In this document: piece after piece, positions 51,701-64,000 of the stretch
Layout of the letters: each line of letters starts with the position of its first letter
How positions within the stretch are numbered: the first letter of the stretch is position 1
Assembly: GCA_009829735.1 (NCBI GenBank)
Contig: CM020618.1
Location: forward strand, 25,641,122-25,705,121
Direction of reading: 5' to 3'
Length of the DNA: 64,000 nt
Origin: Pyropia yezoensis
Lineage: Eukaryota; Rhodophyta; Bangiophyceae; Bangiales; Bangiaceae
Program-made: the position numbers and the translations under genes
The notes under the pieces: generated by a model
Told to the model about the DNA's origin: nothing
The model's database searches: none
Seen by the model: the letters and a program-made list of their open reading frames with translations, nothing else

Positions 51701-54700
51701 GACATGGAACTGTGCATGTATGGCACCCCCATGTGTATCGACTTCCTACCGCCACCACCACGGCAACTGCCACCCTCCCACACGCCCTTTCGTACCACCG
51801 CGCGAGCAGCCCCCCGCGCACACACCCACGTACATCACCAGAGCAGCTCGTCCAGCCGATCCACCCACATGCACCACCCATGGCATCCTCCGTACATACC
51901 TGAGTGATGGACAAGAAGAGTAGCGGAAAAGGAAGAGCGTGGGTGCGGGGAAGCAGGAGAGGCGATGGAGGGAAGCCGGGGGGGTGCGGGGGGTGGAAAG
52001 GGAAGGGAGGACGCCAGCTCGACAAGAAAAAGATCCAGAAGAACTTGCGAAACGTGCGTAGCGCGTAGAACACTGGTGAATATGCAAGACAGTGCAGATA
52101 GCTGCAAGCCAACGCAACGCAGTTGCAGGGAAATGCAAGCCAATGTAGCGCATGACATGGAACTGTGCATGTATGGCACCCCCATGTGTATCGACTTCCT
52201 ACCGCCACCACCACGGCAACTGCCACCCTCCCACACGCCCTCTCGTACCACCGCGCAAGCAGCCCCCCGCGCACACACCCACGTACATCACCAGAGCAGC
52301 TCCGTCCAGCCGATCCACCCACATGCACCACCCATGGCATCCTCCGTACATACCTGAGTGATGGACAAGAAGAGATAGCGGAAAAGGAAGAGCGTGGGTG
52401 CGGGGAAGCAGGAGAGGCGATGGAGGGAAGCCGGGGGGGTGCGGGGGGTGGAAAGGGAAGGGAGGACGCCAGCTCGACAAGAAAAAGATCCAGAAGAACT
52501 TGCGAAACGTGCGTAGCGCGTAGAACACTGGTGAATATGCAAGACAGTGCAGATAGCTGCAAGCCAACGCAACGCAGTTGCAGGGAAATGCAAGCCAATG
52601 TAGCGCATGACATGGAACTGTGCATGTATGGCACCCCCATGTGTATCGACTTCCTACCGCCACCACCACGGCAACTGCCACCCTCCCACACGCCCTCTCG
52701 TACCACCGCGCGAGCAGCCCCCCGCGCACACACCCACGTACATCACCAGAGCAGCTCCATCCAGCCGATCCACCCACATGCACCACCCATGGCATCCTCC
52801 GTACATACCTGAGTGATGGACAAGAAGAGTAAGCGGAAAAGGAAGAGCGTGGGTGCGGGGAAGCAGGAGAGGCGATGGAGGGAAGCCGGGGGGGTGCGGG
52901 GGGTGGAAAGGGAAGGGAGGACGCCAGCTCGACAAGAAAAAGATCCAGAAGAACTTGCGAAACGTGCGTAGCGCGTAGAACACTGGTGAATATGCAAGAC
53001 AGTGCAGATAGCTGCAAGCCAACGCAACGCAGTTGCAGGGAAATGCAAGCCAATGTAGCGCATGACATGGAACTGTGCATGTATGGCACCCCCATGTGTA
53101 TCGACTTCCTACCGCCACCACCACGGCAACTGCCACCCTCCCACACGCCCTCTCGTACCACCGCGCGAGCAGCCCCCCGCGCACACACCCACGTACATCA
53201 CCAGAGCAGCTCCATCCAGCCGATCCACCCACATGCACCACCCATGGCATCCTCCGTACATACCTGAGTGATGGACAAGAAGAGTAAGCGGAAAAGGAAG
53301 AGCGTGGGTGCGGGGAAGCAGGAGAGGCGATGGAGGGAAGCCGGGGGGGTGCGGGGGATGGAAAGGGAAGGGAGGACGCCAGCTCGACAAGAAAAAGATC
53401 CAGAAGAACTTGCGAAACGTGCGTAGCGCGGTAGAACACTGGTGAATATGCAAGACAGTGCAGATAGCTGCAAGCCAACGCAACGCAGTTGCAGGGAAAT
53501 GCAAGCCAATGTAGCGCATGACATGGAACTGTGCATGTATGGCACCCCCATGTGTATCGACTTCCTACCGCCACCACCACGGCAACTGCCACCTCCCACA
53601 CGCCCTCTCGTACCACCGCGCGAGCAGCCCCCCGCGCACACACCCACGTACATCACCAGAGCAGCTCGGTCCAGCCGATCCACCCACATGCACCACCCAT
53701 GGCATCCTCCGTACATACCTGAGTGATGGACAAGAAGAGTAAGCGGAAAAGGAAGAGCGTGGGTGCGGGGAAGCAGGAGAGGCGATGGAGGGAAGCCGGG
53801 GGGGTGCGGGGGGTGGAAAGGGAAGGGAGGACGCCAGCTCGACAAGAAAAAGATCCAGAAGAACTTGCGAAACGTGCGTAGCGCGTAGAACACTGGTGAA
53901 TATGCAAGACAGTGCAGATAGCTGCAAGCCAACGCAACGCAGTTGCAGGGAAATGCAAGCCAATGTAGCGCATGACATGGAACTGTGCATGTATGGCACC
54001 CCCATGTGTATCGACTTCCTACCGCCACCACCACGGCAACTGCCACCCTCCCACACGCCCTCTCGTACCACCGCGCGAGCAGCCCCCCGCGCACACACCC
54101 ACGTACATCACCAGAGCAGCTCCATCCAGCCGATCCACCCACATGCACCACCCATGGCATCCTCCGTACATACCTGAGTGATGGACAAGAAGAGTAAGCG
54201 GAAAAGGAAGAGCGTGGGTGCGGGGAAGCAGGAGAGGCGATGGAGGGAAGCCGGGGGGGTGCGGGGGGTGGAAAGGGAAGGGAGGACGCCAGCTCGACAA
54301 GAAAAAGATCCAGAAGAACTTGCGAAACGTGCGTAGCGCGTAGAACACTGGTGAATATGCAAGACAGTGCAGATAGCTGCAAGCCAACGCAACGCAGTTG
54401 CAGGGAAATGCAAGCCAATGTAGCGCATGACATGGAACTGTGCATGTATGGCACCCCCATGTGTATCGACTTCCTACCGCCACCACCACGGCAACTGCCA
54501 CCCTCCCACACGCCCTCTCGTACCACCGCGCGAGCAGCCCCCCGCGCACACACCCACGTACATCACCAGAGCAGCTCGTCCAGCCGATCCACCCACATGC
54601 ACCACCCATGGCATCCTCCGTACATACCTGAGTGATGGACAAGAAGAGTAAGCGGAAAAGGAAGAGCGTGGGTGCGGGGAAGCAGGAGAGGCGATGGAGG

Positions 54701-56964
54701 GAAGCCGGGGGGTGCGGGGGTGGAAAGGGAAGGGAGGACGCCAGCTCGACAAGAAAAAGATCCAGAAGAACTTGCGAAACGTGCGTAGCGCGTAGAACAC
54801 TGGTGAATATGCAAGACAGTGCAGATAGCTGCAAGCCAACGCAACGCAGTTGCAGGGAAATGCAAGCCAATGTAGCGCATGACATGGAACTGTGCATGTA
54901 TGGCACCCCCATGTGTATCGACTTCCTACCGCCACCACCACGGCAACTGCCACCCTCCCACACGCCCTCTCGTACCACCGCGCGAGCAGCCCCCCGCGCA
55001 CACACCCACGTACATCACCAGAGCAGCTCGTCCAGCCGATCCACCCACATGCACCACCCATGGCATCCTCCGTACATACCTGAGTGATGGACAAGAAGAG
55101 TAAGCGGAAAAGGAAGAGCGTGGGTGCGGGGAAGCAGGAGAGGCGATGGAGGGAAGCCGGGGGGGTGCGGGGGGTGGAAAGGGAAGGGAGGACGCCAGCT
55201 CGACAAGAAAAAGATCCAGAAGAACTTGCGAAACGTGCGTAGCGCGTAGAACACTGGTGAATATGCAAGACAGTGCAGATAGCTGCAAGCCAACGCAACG
55301 CAGTTGCAGGGAAATGCAAGCCAATGTAGCGCATGACATGGAACTGTGCATGTATGGCACCCCCATGTGTATCGACTTCCTACCGCCACCACCACGGCAA
55401 CTGCCACCCTCCCACACGCCCTCTCGTACCACCGCGCGAGCAGCCCCCCGCGCACACACCCACGTACATCACCAGAGCAGCTCCATCCAGCCGATCCACC
55501 CACATGCACCACCCATGGCATCCTCCGTACATACCTGAGTGATGGACAAGAAGAGTAAGCGGAAAAGGAAGAGCGTGGGTGCGGGGAAGCAGGAGAGGCG
55601 ATGGAGGGAAGCCGGGGGGTGCGGGGGGTGGAAAGGGAAGGGAGGACGCCAGCTCGACAAGAAAAAGATCCAGAAGAACTTGCGAAACGTGCGTAGCGCG
55701 TAGAACACTGGTGAATATGCAAGACAGTGCAGATAGCTGCAAGCCAACGCAACGCAGTTGCAGGGAAATGCAAGCCAATGTAGCGCATGACATGGAACTG
55801 TGCATGTATGGCACCCCCATGTGTATCGACTTCCTACCGCCACCACCACGGCAACTGCCACCCTCCACACGCCCTCTCGTACCACCGCGCGAGCAGCCCC
55901 CGCGCACACACCCACGTACATCACCAGAGCAGCTCCATCCAGCCGATCCACCCACATGCACCACCCATGGCATCCTCCGTACATACCTGAGTGATGGACA
56001 AGAAGAGTAAGCGGAAAAGGAAGAGCGTGGGTGCGGGGAAGCAGGAGAGGCGATGGAGGGAAGCCGGGGGGGTGCGGGGGGTGGAAAGGGAAGGGAGGAC
56101 GCCAGCTCGACAAGAAAAAGATCCAGAAGAACTTGCGAAACGTGCGTAGCGCGTAGAACACTGGTGAATATGCAAGACAGTGCAGATAGCTGCAAGCCAA
56201 CGCAACGCAGTTGCAGGGAAATGCAAGCCAATGTAGCGCATGACATGGAACTGTGCATGTATGGCACCCCCATGTGTATCGACTTCCTACCGCCACCACC
56301 ACGGCAACTGCCACCCTCCCACACGCCCTCTCGTACCACCGCGCGAGCAGCCCCCCGCGCACACACCCACGTACATCACCAGAGCAGCTCCATCCAGCCG
56401 ATCCACCCACATGCACCACCCATGGCATCCTCCGTACATACCTGAGTGATGGACAAGAAGAGTAAGCGGAAAAGGAAGAGCGTGGGTGCGGGGAAGCAGG
56501 AGAGGCGATGGAGGGAAGCCGGGGGGTGCGGGGGGGGAAAGGGAAGGGAGGACGCCAGCTCGACAAGAAAAAGATCCAGAAGAACTTGCGAAACGTGCGT
56601 AGCGCGTAGAACACTGGTGAATATGCAAGACAGTGCAGATAGCTGCAAGCCAACGCAACGCAGTTGCAGGGAAATGCAAGCCAATGTAGCGCATGACATG
56701 GAACTGTGCATGTATGGCACCCCCATGTGTATCGACTTCCTACCGCCACCACCACGGCAACTGCCACCCTCCCACACGCCCTCTCGTACCACCGCGCGAG
56801 CAGCCCCCCGCGCACACACCCACGTACATCACCAGAGCAGCTCCATCCAGCCGATCCACCCACATGCACCACCCATGGCATCCTCCGTACATACCTGAGT
56901 GATGGACAAGAAGAGTAAGCGGAAAAGGAAGAGCGTGGGTGCGGGGAAGCAGGAGAGGCGATGG
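45778..56964 (+). repeat. 455-bp satellite array II, about 25 monomers
   Basis: The same satellite and orientation as array I. Units start at 45781, 46238, 46695, 47150 and so on to 56693. The first four monomers next to element 4 are the most divergent (extra and changed bases in the purine tract, 457-bp spacing); the rest are close to consensus. Rare variants are shared with array I. Local higher-order structure is visible: the three-monomer block starting at 50335 is repeated at 51699, 1,364 bp away. The array ends at the 228-N gap, about 272 bases into a monomer. Confidence 0.95.
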
Positions 56965-57192
56965 NNNNNNNNNNNNNNNNNNNNNNNNNNNNNNNNNNNN
57001 NNNNNNNNNNNNNNNNNNNNNNNNNNNNNNNNNNNNNNNNNNNNNNNNNNNNNNNNNNNNNNNNNNNNNNNNNNNNNNNNNNNNNNNNNNNNNNNNNNNN
57101 NNNNNNNNNNNNNNNNNNNNNNNNNNNNNNNNNNNNNNNNNNNNNNNNNNNNNNNNNNNNNNNNNNNNNNNNNNNNNNNNNNNNNNNNNNNN
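56965..57192. other. Assembly gap (228 N) at the satellite orientation switch
   Basis: A gap of non-round size, unlike the two 500-N gaps, so probably a size estimate. The sequence on its left (ending GGAGAGGCGATGG) and on its right (starting CCATCGCCTCTCC) are exact reverse complements. Confidence 0.95.
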
Positions 57193-60100
57193 CCATCGCC
57201 TCTCCTGCTTCCCCGCACCCACGCTCTTCCTTTTCCGCTTACTCTTCTTGTCCATCACTCAGGTATGTACGGAGGATGCCATGGGTGGTGCATGTGGGTG
57301 GATCGGCTGGATGGAGCTGCTCTGGTGATGTACGTGGGTGTGTGCGCGGGGGGCTGCTCGCGCGGTGGTACGAGAGGGCGTGTGGGAGGGTGGCAGTTGC
57401 CGTGGTGGTGGCGGTAGGAAGTCGATACACATGGGGGTGCCATACATGCACAGTTCCATGTCATGCGCTACATTGGCTTGCATTTCCCTGCAACTGCGTT
57501 GCGTTGGCTTGCAGCTATCTGCACTGTCTTGCATATTCACCAGTGTTCTACGCGCTACGCACGTTTCGCAAGTTCTTCTGGATCTTTTTCTTGTCGAGCT
57601 GGCGTCCTCCCTTCCCTTTCCACCCCCCGCACCCCCCCGGCTTCCCTCCATCGCCTCTCCTGCTTCCCCGCACCCACGCTCTTCCTTTTCCGCTTACTCT
57701 TCTTGTCCATCACTCAGGTATGTACGGGAGGATGCCATGGGTGGTGCATGTGGGTGGATCGGCTGGACGGAGCTGCTCTGGTGATGTACGTGGGTGTGTG
57801 CGCGGGGGGCTGCTCGCGCGGTGGTACGAGAGGGCGTGTGGGAGGGTGGCAGTTGCCGTGGTGGTGGCGGTAGGAAGTCGATACACATGGGGGTGCCATA
57901 CATGCACAGTTCCATGTCATGCGCTACATTGGCTTGCATTTCCCTGCAACTGCGTTGCGTTGGCTTGCAGCTATCTGCACTGTCTTGCATATTCACCAGT
58001 GTTCTACGCGCTACGCACGTTTCGCAAGTTCTTCTGGATCTTTTTCTTGTCGAGCTGGCGTCCTCCCTTCCCTTTCCACCCCGCACCCCCCCGGCTTCCC
58101 TCCATCGCCTCTCCTGCTTCCCGCACCCACGCTCTTCCTTTTCCGCTTACTCTTCTTGTCCATCACTCAGGTATGTACGGAGGATGCCATGGTGGTGCAT
58201 GTGGGTGGATCGGCTGGATGGAGCTGCTCTGGTGATGTACGTGGTGTGTGCGCGGGGGCTGCTCGCGCGGTGGTACGAGAGGGCGTGTGGGAGGGTGGCA
58301 GTTGCCGTGGTGGTGGCGGTAGGAAGTCGATACACATGGGTGCCATACATGCACAGTTCCATGTCATGCGCTACATTGGCTTGCATTTCCCTGCAACTGC
58401 GTTGCGTTGGCTTGCAGCTATCTGCACTGTCTTGCATATTCACCAGTGTTCTACGCGCTACGCACGTTTCGCAAGTTCTTCTGGATCTTTTCTTGTCGAG
58501 CTGGCGTCCTCCCTTCCCTTTCCACCCCGCACCCCCCGGCTTCCCTCCATCGCCTCTCCTGCTTCCCCGCACCCACGCTCTTCCTTTTCCGCTTACTCTT
58601 CTTGTCCATCACTCAGGTATGTACGGAGGATGCCATGGGTGGTGCATGTGGGTGGATCGGCTGGACCGAGCTGCTCTGGTGATGTACGTGGGTGTGTGCG
58701 CGGGGGGCTGCTCGCGCGGTGGTACGAGAGGGGCGTGTGGAGGGTGGCAGTTGCCGTGGTGGTGGCGGTAGGAAGTCGATACACATGGGGGTGCCATACA
58801 TGCACAGTTCCATGTCATGCGCCTACATTGGCTTGCATTTCCCTGCAACTGCGTTGCGTTGGCTTGCAGCTATCTGCACTGTCTTGCATATTCACCCAGT
58901 GTTCTACGCGCTACCGCACGTTTCGCAGTTCTTCTGGATCTTTTTCTTGTCGAGCTGGCGTCCTCCCTTTCCCTTTCCACCCCCCGCACCCCCCCGGCTT
59001 CCCTCCATCGCCTCTCCTGCTTCCCCCACCCACGCTCTTCTTTTCCGCTTACTCTTCTTGTCCATCACTCAGGTATGTACGGAGGATGCCATGGGTGGTG
59101 CATGTGGGTGGATCGGCTGGACGGAGCTGCTCTGGTGATGTACGTGGGTGTGTGCGCGGGGGGCTGCCTCGCGCGGTGGTACGAGAGGGCGTGTGGGAGG
59201 GTGGCAGTTGCCGTGGTGGTGGCGGTAGGAAGTCGATACACATGGGGGTGCCATACATGCACAGTTCCATGTCATGCGCTACATTGGCTTGCATTTCCCC
59301 TGCAACTGCGTTCGCGTTGGCTTGCCAGCTATCTGCACTGTCTTGCATATTCACCAGTGTTCTACGCGCTACGCACCGTTTCGCAAGTTCTTCTGGATCT
59401 TTTTCTTGTCGAGCTGGCGTCCTCCCTTCCCTTTCCACCCCCCCGCACCCCCCCGGCTTCCCTCCATCGCCTCTCCTGCTTCCCCCGCACCCCACGCTCT
59501 TCCTTTTCCGCTTACTCTTCTTGTCCATCACTTCCAGTATGTACGGAGGATGCCATGGGTGGTGCATGTGGGTGGATCGGCTGACGGAGCTGCTCTGGTG
59601 ATGTACGTGGGTGTGTGCGCGGGGGCTGCTCGCGCGTGGTACGAGAGGCGTGTGGGAGGTGGCCAGTTGCCGTGGTGGTGGCGGTAGGAAGTCGATACAC
59701 CATGGGGGTGCCATACATGCACAGTTCCATGTCATGCGCTACATTGGCTTGCATTTCCCTGCAACTGCGTTGCGTTGGCTTGCAGCTATCTGCACTGTCT
59801 TGCATATTCACCAGTGTTCTACGCGCTACGCACGTTTCGCAAGTTCTTCTGGATCTTTTTCTTGTCGAGCTGGCGTCCTCCCTTCCCTTTCCACCCCCCG
59901 CACCCCCCCGGCTTCCCTCCATCGCCTCTCCTGCTTCCCCGCACCCACGCTCTTCCTTTTCCGCTTACTCTTCTTGTCCATCACTCAGGTATGTACGGAG
60001 GATGCCATGGGTGGTGCATGTGGGTGGATCGGCTGGACCGAGCTGCTCTGGTGATGTACGTGGGTGTGTGCGCGGGGGGCTGCTCGCGCGGTGGTACGAG

Positions 60101-63100
60101 AGGGCGTGTGGGAGGGTGGCAGTTGCCGTGGTGGTGGCGGTAGGAAGTCGATACACATGGGGGTGCCATACATGCACAGTTCCATGTCATGCGCTACATT
60201 GGCTTGCATTTCCCTGCAACTGCGTTGCGTTGGCTTGCAGCTATCTGCACTGTCTTGCATATTCACCAGTGTTCTACGCGCTACGCACGTTTCGCAAGTT
60301 CTTCTGGATCTTTTTCTTGTCGAGCTGGCGTCCTCCCTTCCCTTTCCACCCCCCGCACCCCCCCGGCTTCCCTCCATCGCCTCTCCTGCTTCCCCGCACC
60401 CACGCTCTTCCTTTTCCGCTTACTCTTCTTGTCCATCACTCAGGTATGTACGGAGGATGCCATGGGTGGTGCATGTGGGTGGATCGGCTGGACCGAGCTG
60501 CTCTGGTGATGTACGTGGGTGTGTGCGCGGGGGGCTGCTCGCGCGGTGGTACGAGAGGGCGTGTGGGAGGGTGGCAGTTGCCGTGGTGGTGGCGGTAGGA
60601 AGTCGATACACATGGGGGGTGCCATACATGCACAGTTCCATGTCATGCGCTACATTGGCTTGCATTTCCCTGCAACTGCGTTGCGTTGGCTTGCAGCTAT
60701 CTGCACTGTCTTGCATATTCACCAGTGTTTCTACGCGCTACGCACGTTTCGCAAGTTTCTTCTGGATCTTTTTCTTGTCGAGCTGGCGTCCTCCCTTCCC
60801 TTTCCACCCCCCGCACCCCCCCGGCTTCCCTCCATCGCCTCTCCTGCTTCCCCGCACCCACGCTCTTCCTTTTCCGCTTACTCTTCTTGTCCATCACTCA
60901 GGTATGTACGGAGGATGCCATGGGTGGTGCATGTGGGTGGATCGGCTGGACCGAGCTGCTCTGGTGATGTACGTGGGTGTGCGCGGGGGCTGCTCGCGCG
61001 GTGGTACGAGAGGGCGTGTGGGAGGGTGGCAGTTGCCGTGGTGGTGGCGGTAGGAAGTCGATACACATGGGGGTGCCATACATGCACAGTTCCATGTCAT
61101 GCGCTACATTGGCTTGCATTTCCCTGCAACTGCGTTGCGTTGGCTTGCAGCTATCTGCACTGTCTTGCATATTCACCAGTGTTCTACGCGCTACGCACGT
61201 TTCGCAAGTTCTTCTGGATCTTTTTCTTGTCGAGCTGGCGTCCTCCCTTCCCTTTCCACCCCCCGCACCCCCCCGGCTTCCCTCCATCGCCTCTCCTGCT
61301 TCCCCGCACCCACGCTCTTCCTTTTCCGCTTACTCTTCTTGTCCATCACTCAGGTATGTACGGAGGATGCCATGGGTGGTGCATGTGGGTGGATCGGCTG
61401 GACCGAGCTGCTCTGGTGATGTACGTGGGTGTGTGCGCGGGGGGCTGCTCGCGCGGTGGTACGAGAGGGCGTGTGGGAGGGTGGCAGTTGCCGTGGTGGT
61501 GGCGGTAGGAAGTCGATACACATGGGGGTGCCATACATGCACAGTTCCATGTCATGCGCTACATTGGCTTGCATTTCCCTGCAACTGCGTTGCGTTGGCT
61601 TGCAGCTATCTGCACTGTCTTGCATATTCACCAGTGTTCTACGCGCTACGCACGTTTCGCAAGTTCTTCTGGATCTTTTTTCTTGTCGAGCTGGCGTCCT
61701 CCCTTCCCTTTCCACCCCCCGCACCCCCCCGGCTTCCCTCCATCGCCTCTCCTGCTTCCCCGCACCCACGCTCTTCCTTTTCCGCTTACTCTTCTTGTCC
61801 ATCACTCAGGTATGTACGGAGGATGCCATGGGTGGTGCATGTGGGTGGATCGGCTGGACCGAGCTGCTCTGGTGATGTACGTGGGTGTGTGCGCGGGGGG
61901 CTGCTCGCGCGGTGGTACGAGAGGGCGTGTGGGAGGGTGGCAGTTGCCGTGGTGGTGGCGGTAGGAAGTCGATACACATGGGGGTGCCATACATGCACAG
62001 TTCCATGTCATGCGCTACATTGGCTTGCATTTCCCTGCAACTGCGTTGCGTTGGCTTGCAGCTATCTGCACTGTCTTGCATATTCACCAGTGTTCTACGC
62101 GCTACGCACGTTTCGCAAGTTCTTCTGGATCTTTTTCTTGTCGAGCTGGCGTCCTCCCTTCCCTTTCCACCCCCCGCACCCCCCCGGCTTCCCTCCATCG
62201 CCTCTCCTGCTTCCCCGCACCCACGCTCTTCCTTTTCCGCTTACTCTTCTTGTCCATCACTCAGGTATGTACGGAGGATGCCATGGGTGGTGCATGTGGG
62301 TGGATCGGCTGGACCGAGCTGCTCTGGTGATGTACGTGGGTGTGTGCGCGGGGGGCTGCTCGCGCGGTGGTACGAGAGGGCGTGTGGGAGGGTGGCAGTT
62401 GCCGTGGTGGTGGCGGTAGGAAGTCGATACACATGGGGGTGCCATACATGCACAGTTCCATGTCATGCGCTACATTGGCTTGCATTTCCCTGCAACTGCG
62501 TTGCGTTGGCTTGCAGCTATCTGCACTGTCTTGCATATTCACCAGTGTTCTACGCGCTACGCACGTTTCGCAAGTTCTTCTGGATCTTTTTCTTGTCGAG
62601 CTGGCGTCCTCCCTTCCCTTTCCACCCCCCGCACCCCCCGGCTTCCCTCCATCGCCTCTCCTGCTTCCCCGCACCCACGCTCTTCCTTTTCCGCTTACTC
62701 TTCTTGTCCATCACTCAGGTATGTACGGAGGATGCCATGGGTGGTGCATGTGGGTGGATCGGCTGGACCGAGCTGCTCTGGTGATGTACGTGGGTGTGTG
62801 CGCGGGGGGCTGCTCGCGCGGTGGTACGAGAGGGCGTGTGGGAGGGTGGCAGTTGCCGTGGTGGTGGCGGTAGGAAGTCGATACACATGGGGTGCCATAC
62901 ATGCACAGTTCCATGTCATGCGCTACATTGGCTTGCATTTCCCTGCAACTGCGTTGCGTTGGCTTGCAGCTATCTGCACTGTCTTGCATATTCACCAGTG
63001 TTCTACGCGCTACGCACGTTTCGCAAGTTCTTCTGGATCTTTTTCTTGTCGAGCTGGCGTCCTCCCTTCCCTTTCCACCCCCCGCACCCCCCCGGCTTCC

Positions 63101-64000
63101 CTCCATCGCCTCTCCTGCTTCCCCGCACCCACGCTCTTCCTTTTCCGCTTACTCTTCTTGTCCATCACTCAGGTATGTACGGAGGATGCCATGGGTGGTG
63201 CATGTGGGTGGATCGGCTGGACCGAGCTGCTCTGGTGATGTACGTGGGTGTGTGCGCGGGGGCTGCTCGCGCGGTGGTACGAGAGGGCGTGTGGGAGGGT
63301 GGCAGTTGCCGTGGTGGTGGCGGTAGGAAGTCGATACACATGGGGGTGCCATACATGCACAGTTCCATGTCATGCGCTACATTGGCTTGCATTTCCCTGC
63401 AACTGCGTTGCGTTGGCTTGCAGCTATCTGCACTGTCTTGCATATTCACCAGTGTTCTACGCGCTACGCACGTTTCGCAAGTTCTTCTGGATCTTTTTCT
63501 TGTCGAGCTGGCGTCCTCCCTTCCCTTTCCACCCCCCGCACCCCCCGGCTTCCCTCCATCGCCTCTCCTGCTTCCCCGCACCCACGCTCTTCCTTTTCCG
63601 CTTACTCTTCTTGTCCATCACTCAGGTATGTACGGAGGATGCCATGGGTGGTGCATGTGGGTGGATCGGCTGGACCGAGCTGCTCTGGTGATGTACGTGG
63701 GTGTGTGCGCGGGGGGCTGCTCGCGCGGTGGTACGAGAGGGCGTGTGGGAGGGTGGCAGTTGCCGTGGTGGTGGCGGTAGGAAGTCGATACACATGGGGG
63801 TGCCATACATGCACAGTTCCATGTCATGCGCTACATTGGCTTGCATTTCCCTGCAACTGCGTTGCGTTGGCTTGCAGCTATCTGCACTGTCTTGCATATT
63901 CACCAGTGTTCTACGCGCTACGCACGTTTCGCAAGTTCTTCTGGATCTTTTTCTTGTCGAGCTGGCGTCCTCCCTTCCCTTTCCACCCCCCGCACCCCCC
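57193..64000 (-). repeat. 455-bp satellite array III, inverted, about 15 monomers
   Basis: The same monomer in the opposite orientation, running to the window edge. The first 2.5 kb after the gap (most densely 57.7-59.7 kb) carry many one-base length changes, mostly in homopolymers, and spacing wanders around 452-456 bp. From about 59.7 kb on, the monomers become very uniform: every one from 60030 on has the GGACCGAG variant. The order of variants does not mirror array II, so it is not a simple reverse copy of the sequence left of the gap. Confidence 0.95.

Noticed and set aside
1-64000. tRNA, rRNA, telomere repeats and riboswitches
   Set aside because: I looked for cloverleaf-like and rRNA-like sequence and for telomeric short repeats and saw none. 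A covariance-model scan would be needed to exclude small RNA genes.

Overview
The window is a repeat-dominated stretch of a GC-rich eukaryotic genome. I find no convincing host gene, no rRNA or tRNA gene and no CRISPR array. The mixture of Ty3/gypsy elements with chromodomain-like tails, a DIRS-like tyrosine-recombinase retroelement, a pogo/Tigger-like DNA transposon and a large tandem satellite fits an alga or a similar compact-GC protist. The species cannot be fixed from the sequence, and the lineage is inference.

Layout. 1-14749: a tandem of one Ty3/gypsy family (element 1). The end of copy A (1-4161, running into a 500-N gap) is followed by copy B (4662-14749), which ends in a 363-bp LTR (14387-14749). 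Both copies carry, between pol and the 3' LTR, a long antisense reading frame (about 815 residues) of no family I recognise, facing pol across a hairpin-rich zone. 14848 to about 16540: gag and 5' end of a second gypsy element (element 2, minus strand). 16542-21266: a DIRS-like element on the minus strand, ordered gag-like, RT/RNase H, tyrosine recombinase. 21691-23005: a decayed pogo/Tigger-like transposase, minus strand. 24381-30874: a third gypsy element (element 3, plus strand) with a 5' LTR, primer-binding site, gag and pol. 31141-31640: gap. 31641-64000: a satellite with a 455-bp monomer, about 58 copies, holding a fourth gypsy element (element 4, 40238-45777, minus strand) and changing orientation at a 228-N gap (56965-57192).

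How the parts relate. The gypsy elements would each make gag and a protease-RT-RNase H-integrase polyprotein. Elements 1 and 3 end in a chromodomain-like tail, which in chromoviruses steers integration to heterochromatin. Element 4 abuts satellite DNA at both ends. Satellite plus chromovirus plus nested repeats is what a centromeric or pericentromeric block looks like, but nothing here proves that.

The two most interesting items are the antisense frame of element 1, kept open over about 2.4 kb in both copies, and the satellite, whose monomer holds a G-quadruplex motif and, on the other strand, a back-to-back acceptor/donor splice-like motif. The orientation switch at the 228-N gap, with both arms ending at the same monomer position, needs checking as a possible assembly join.
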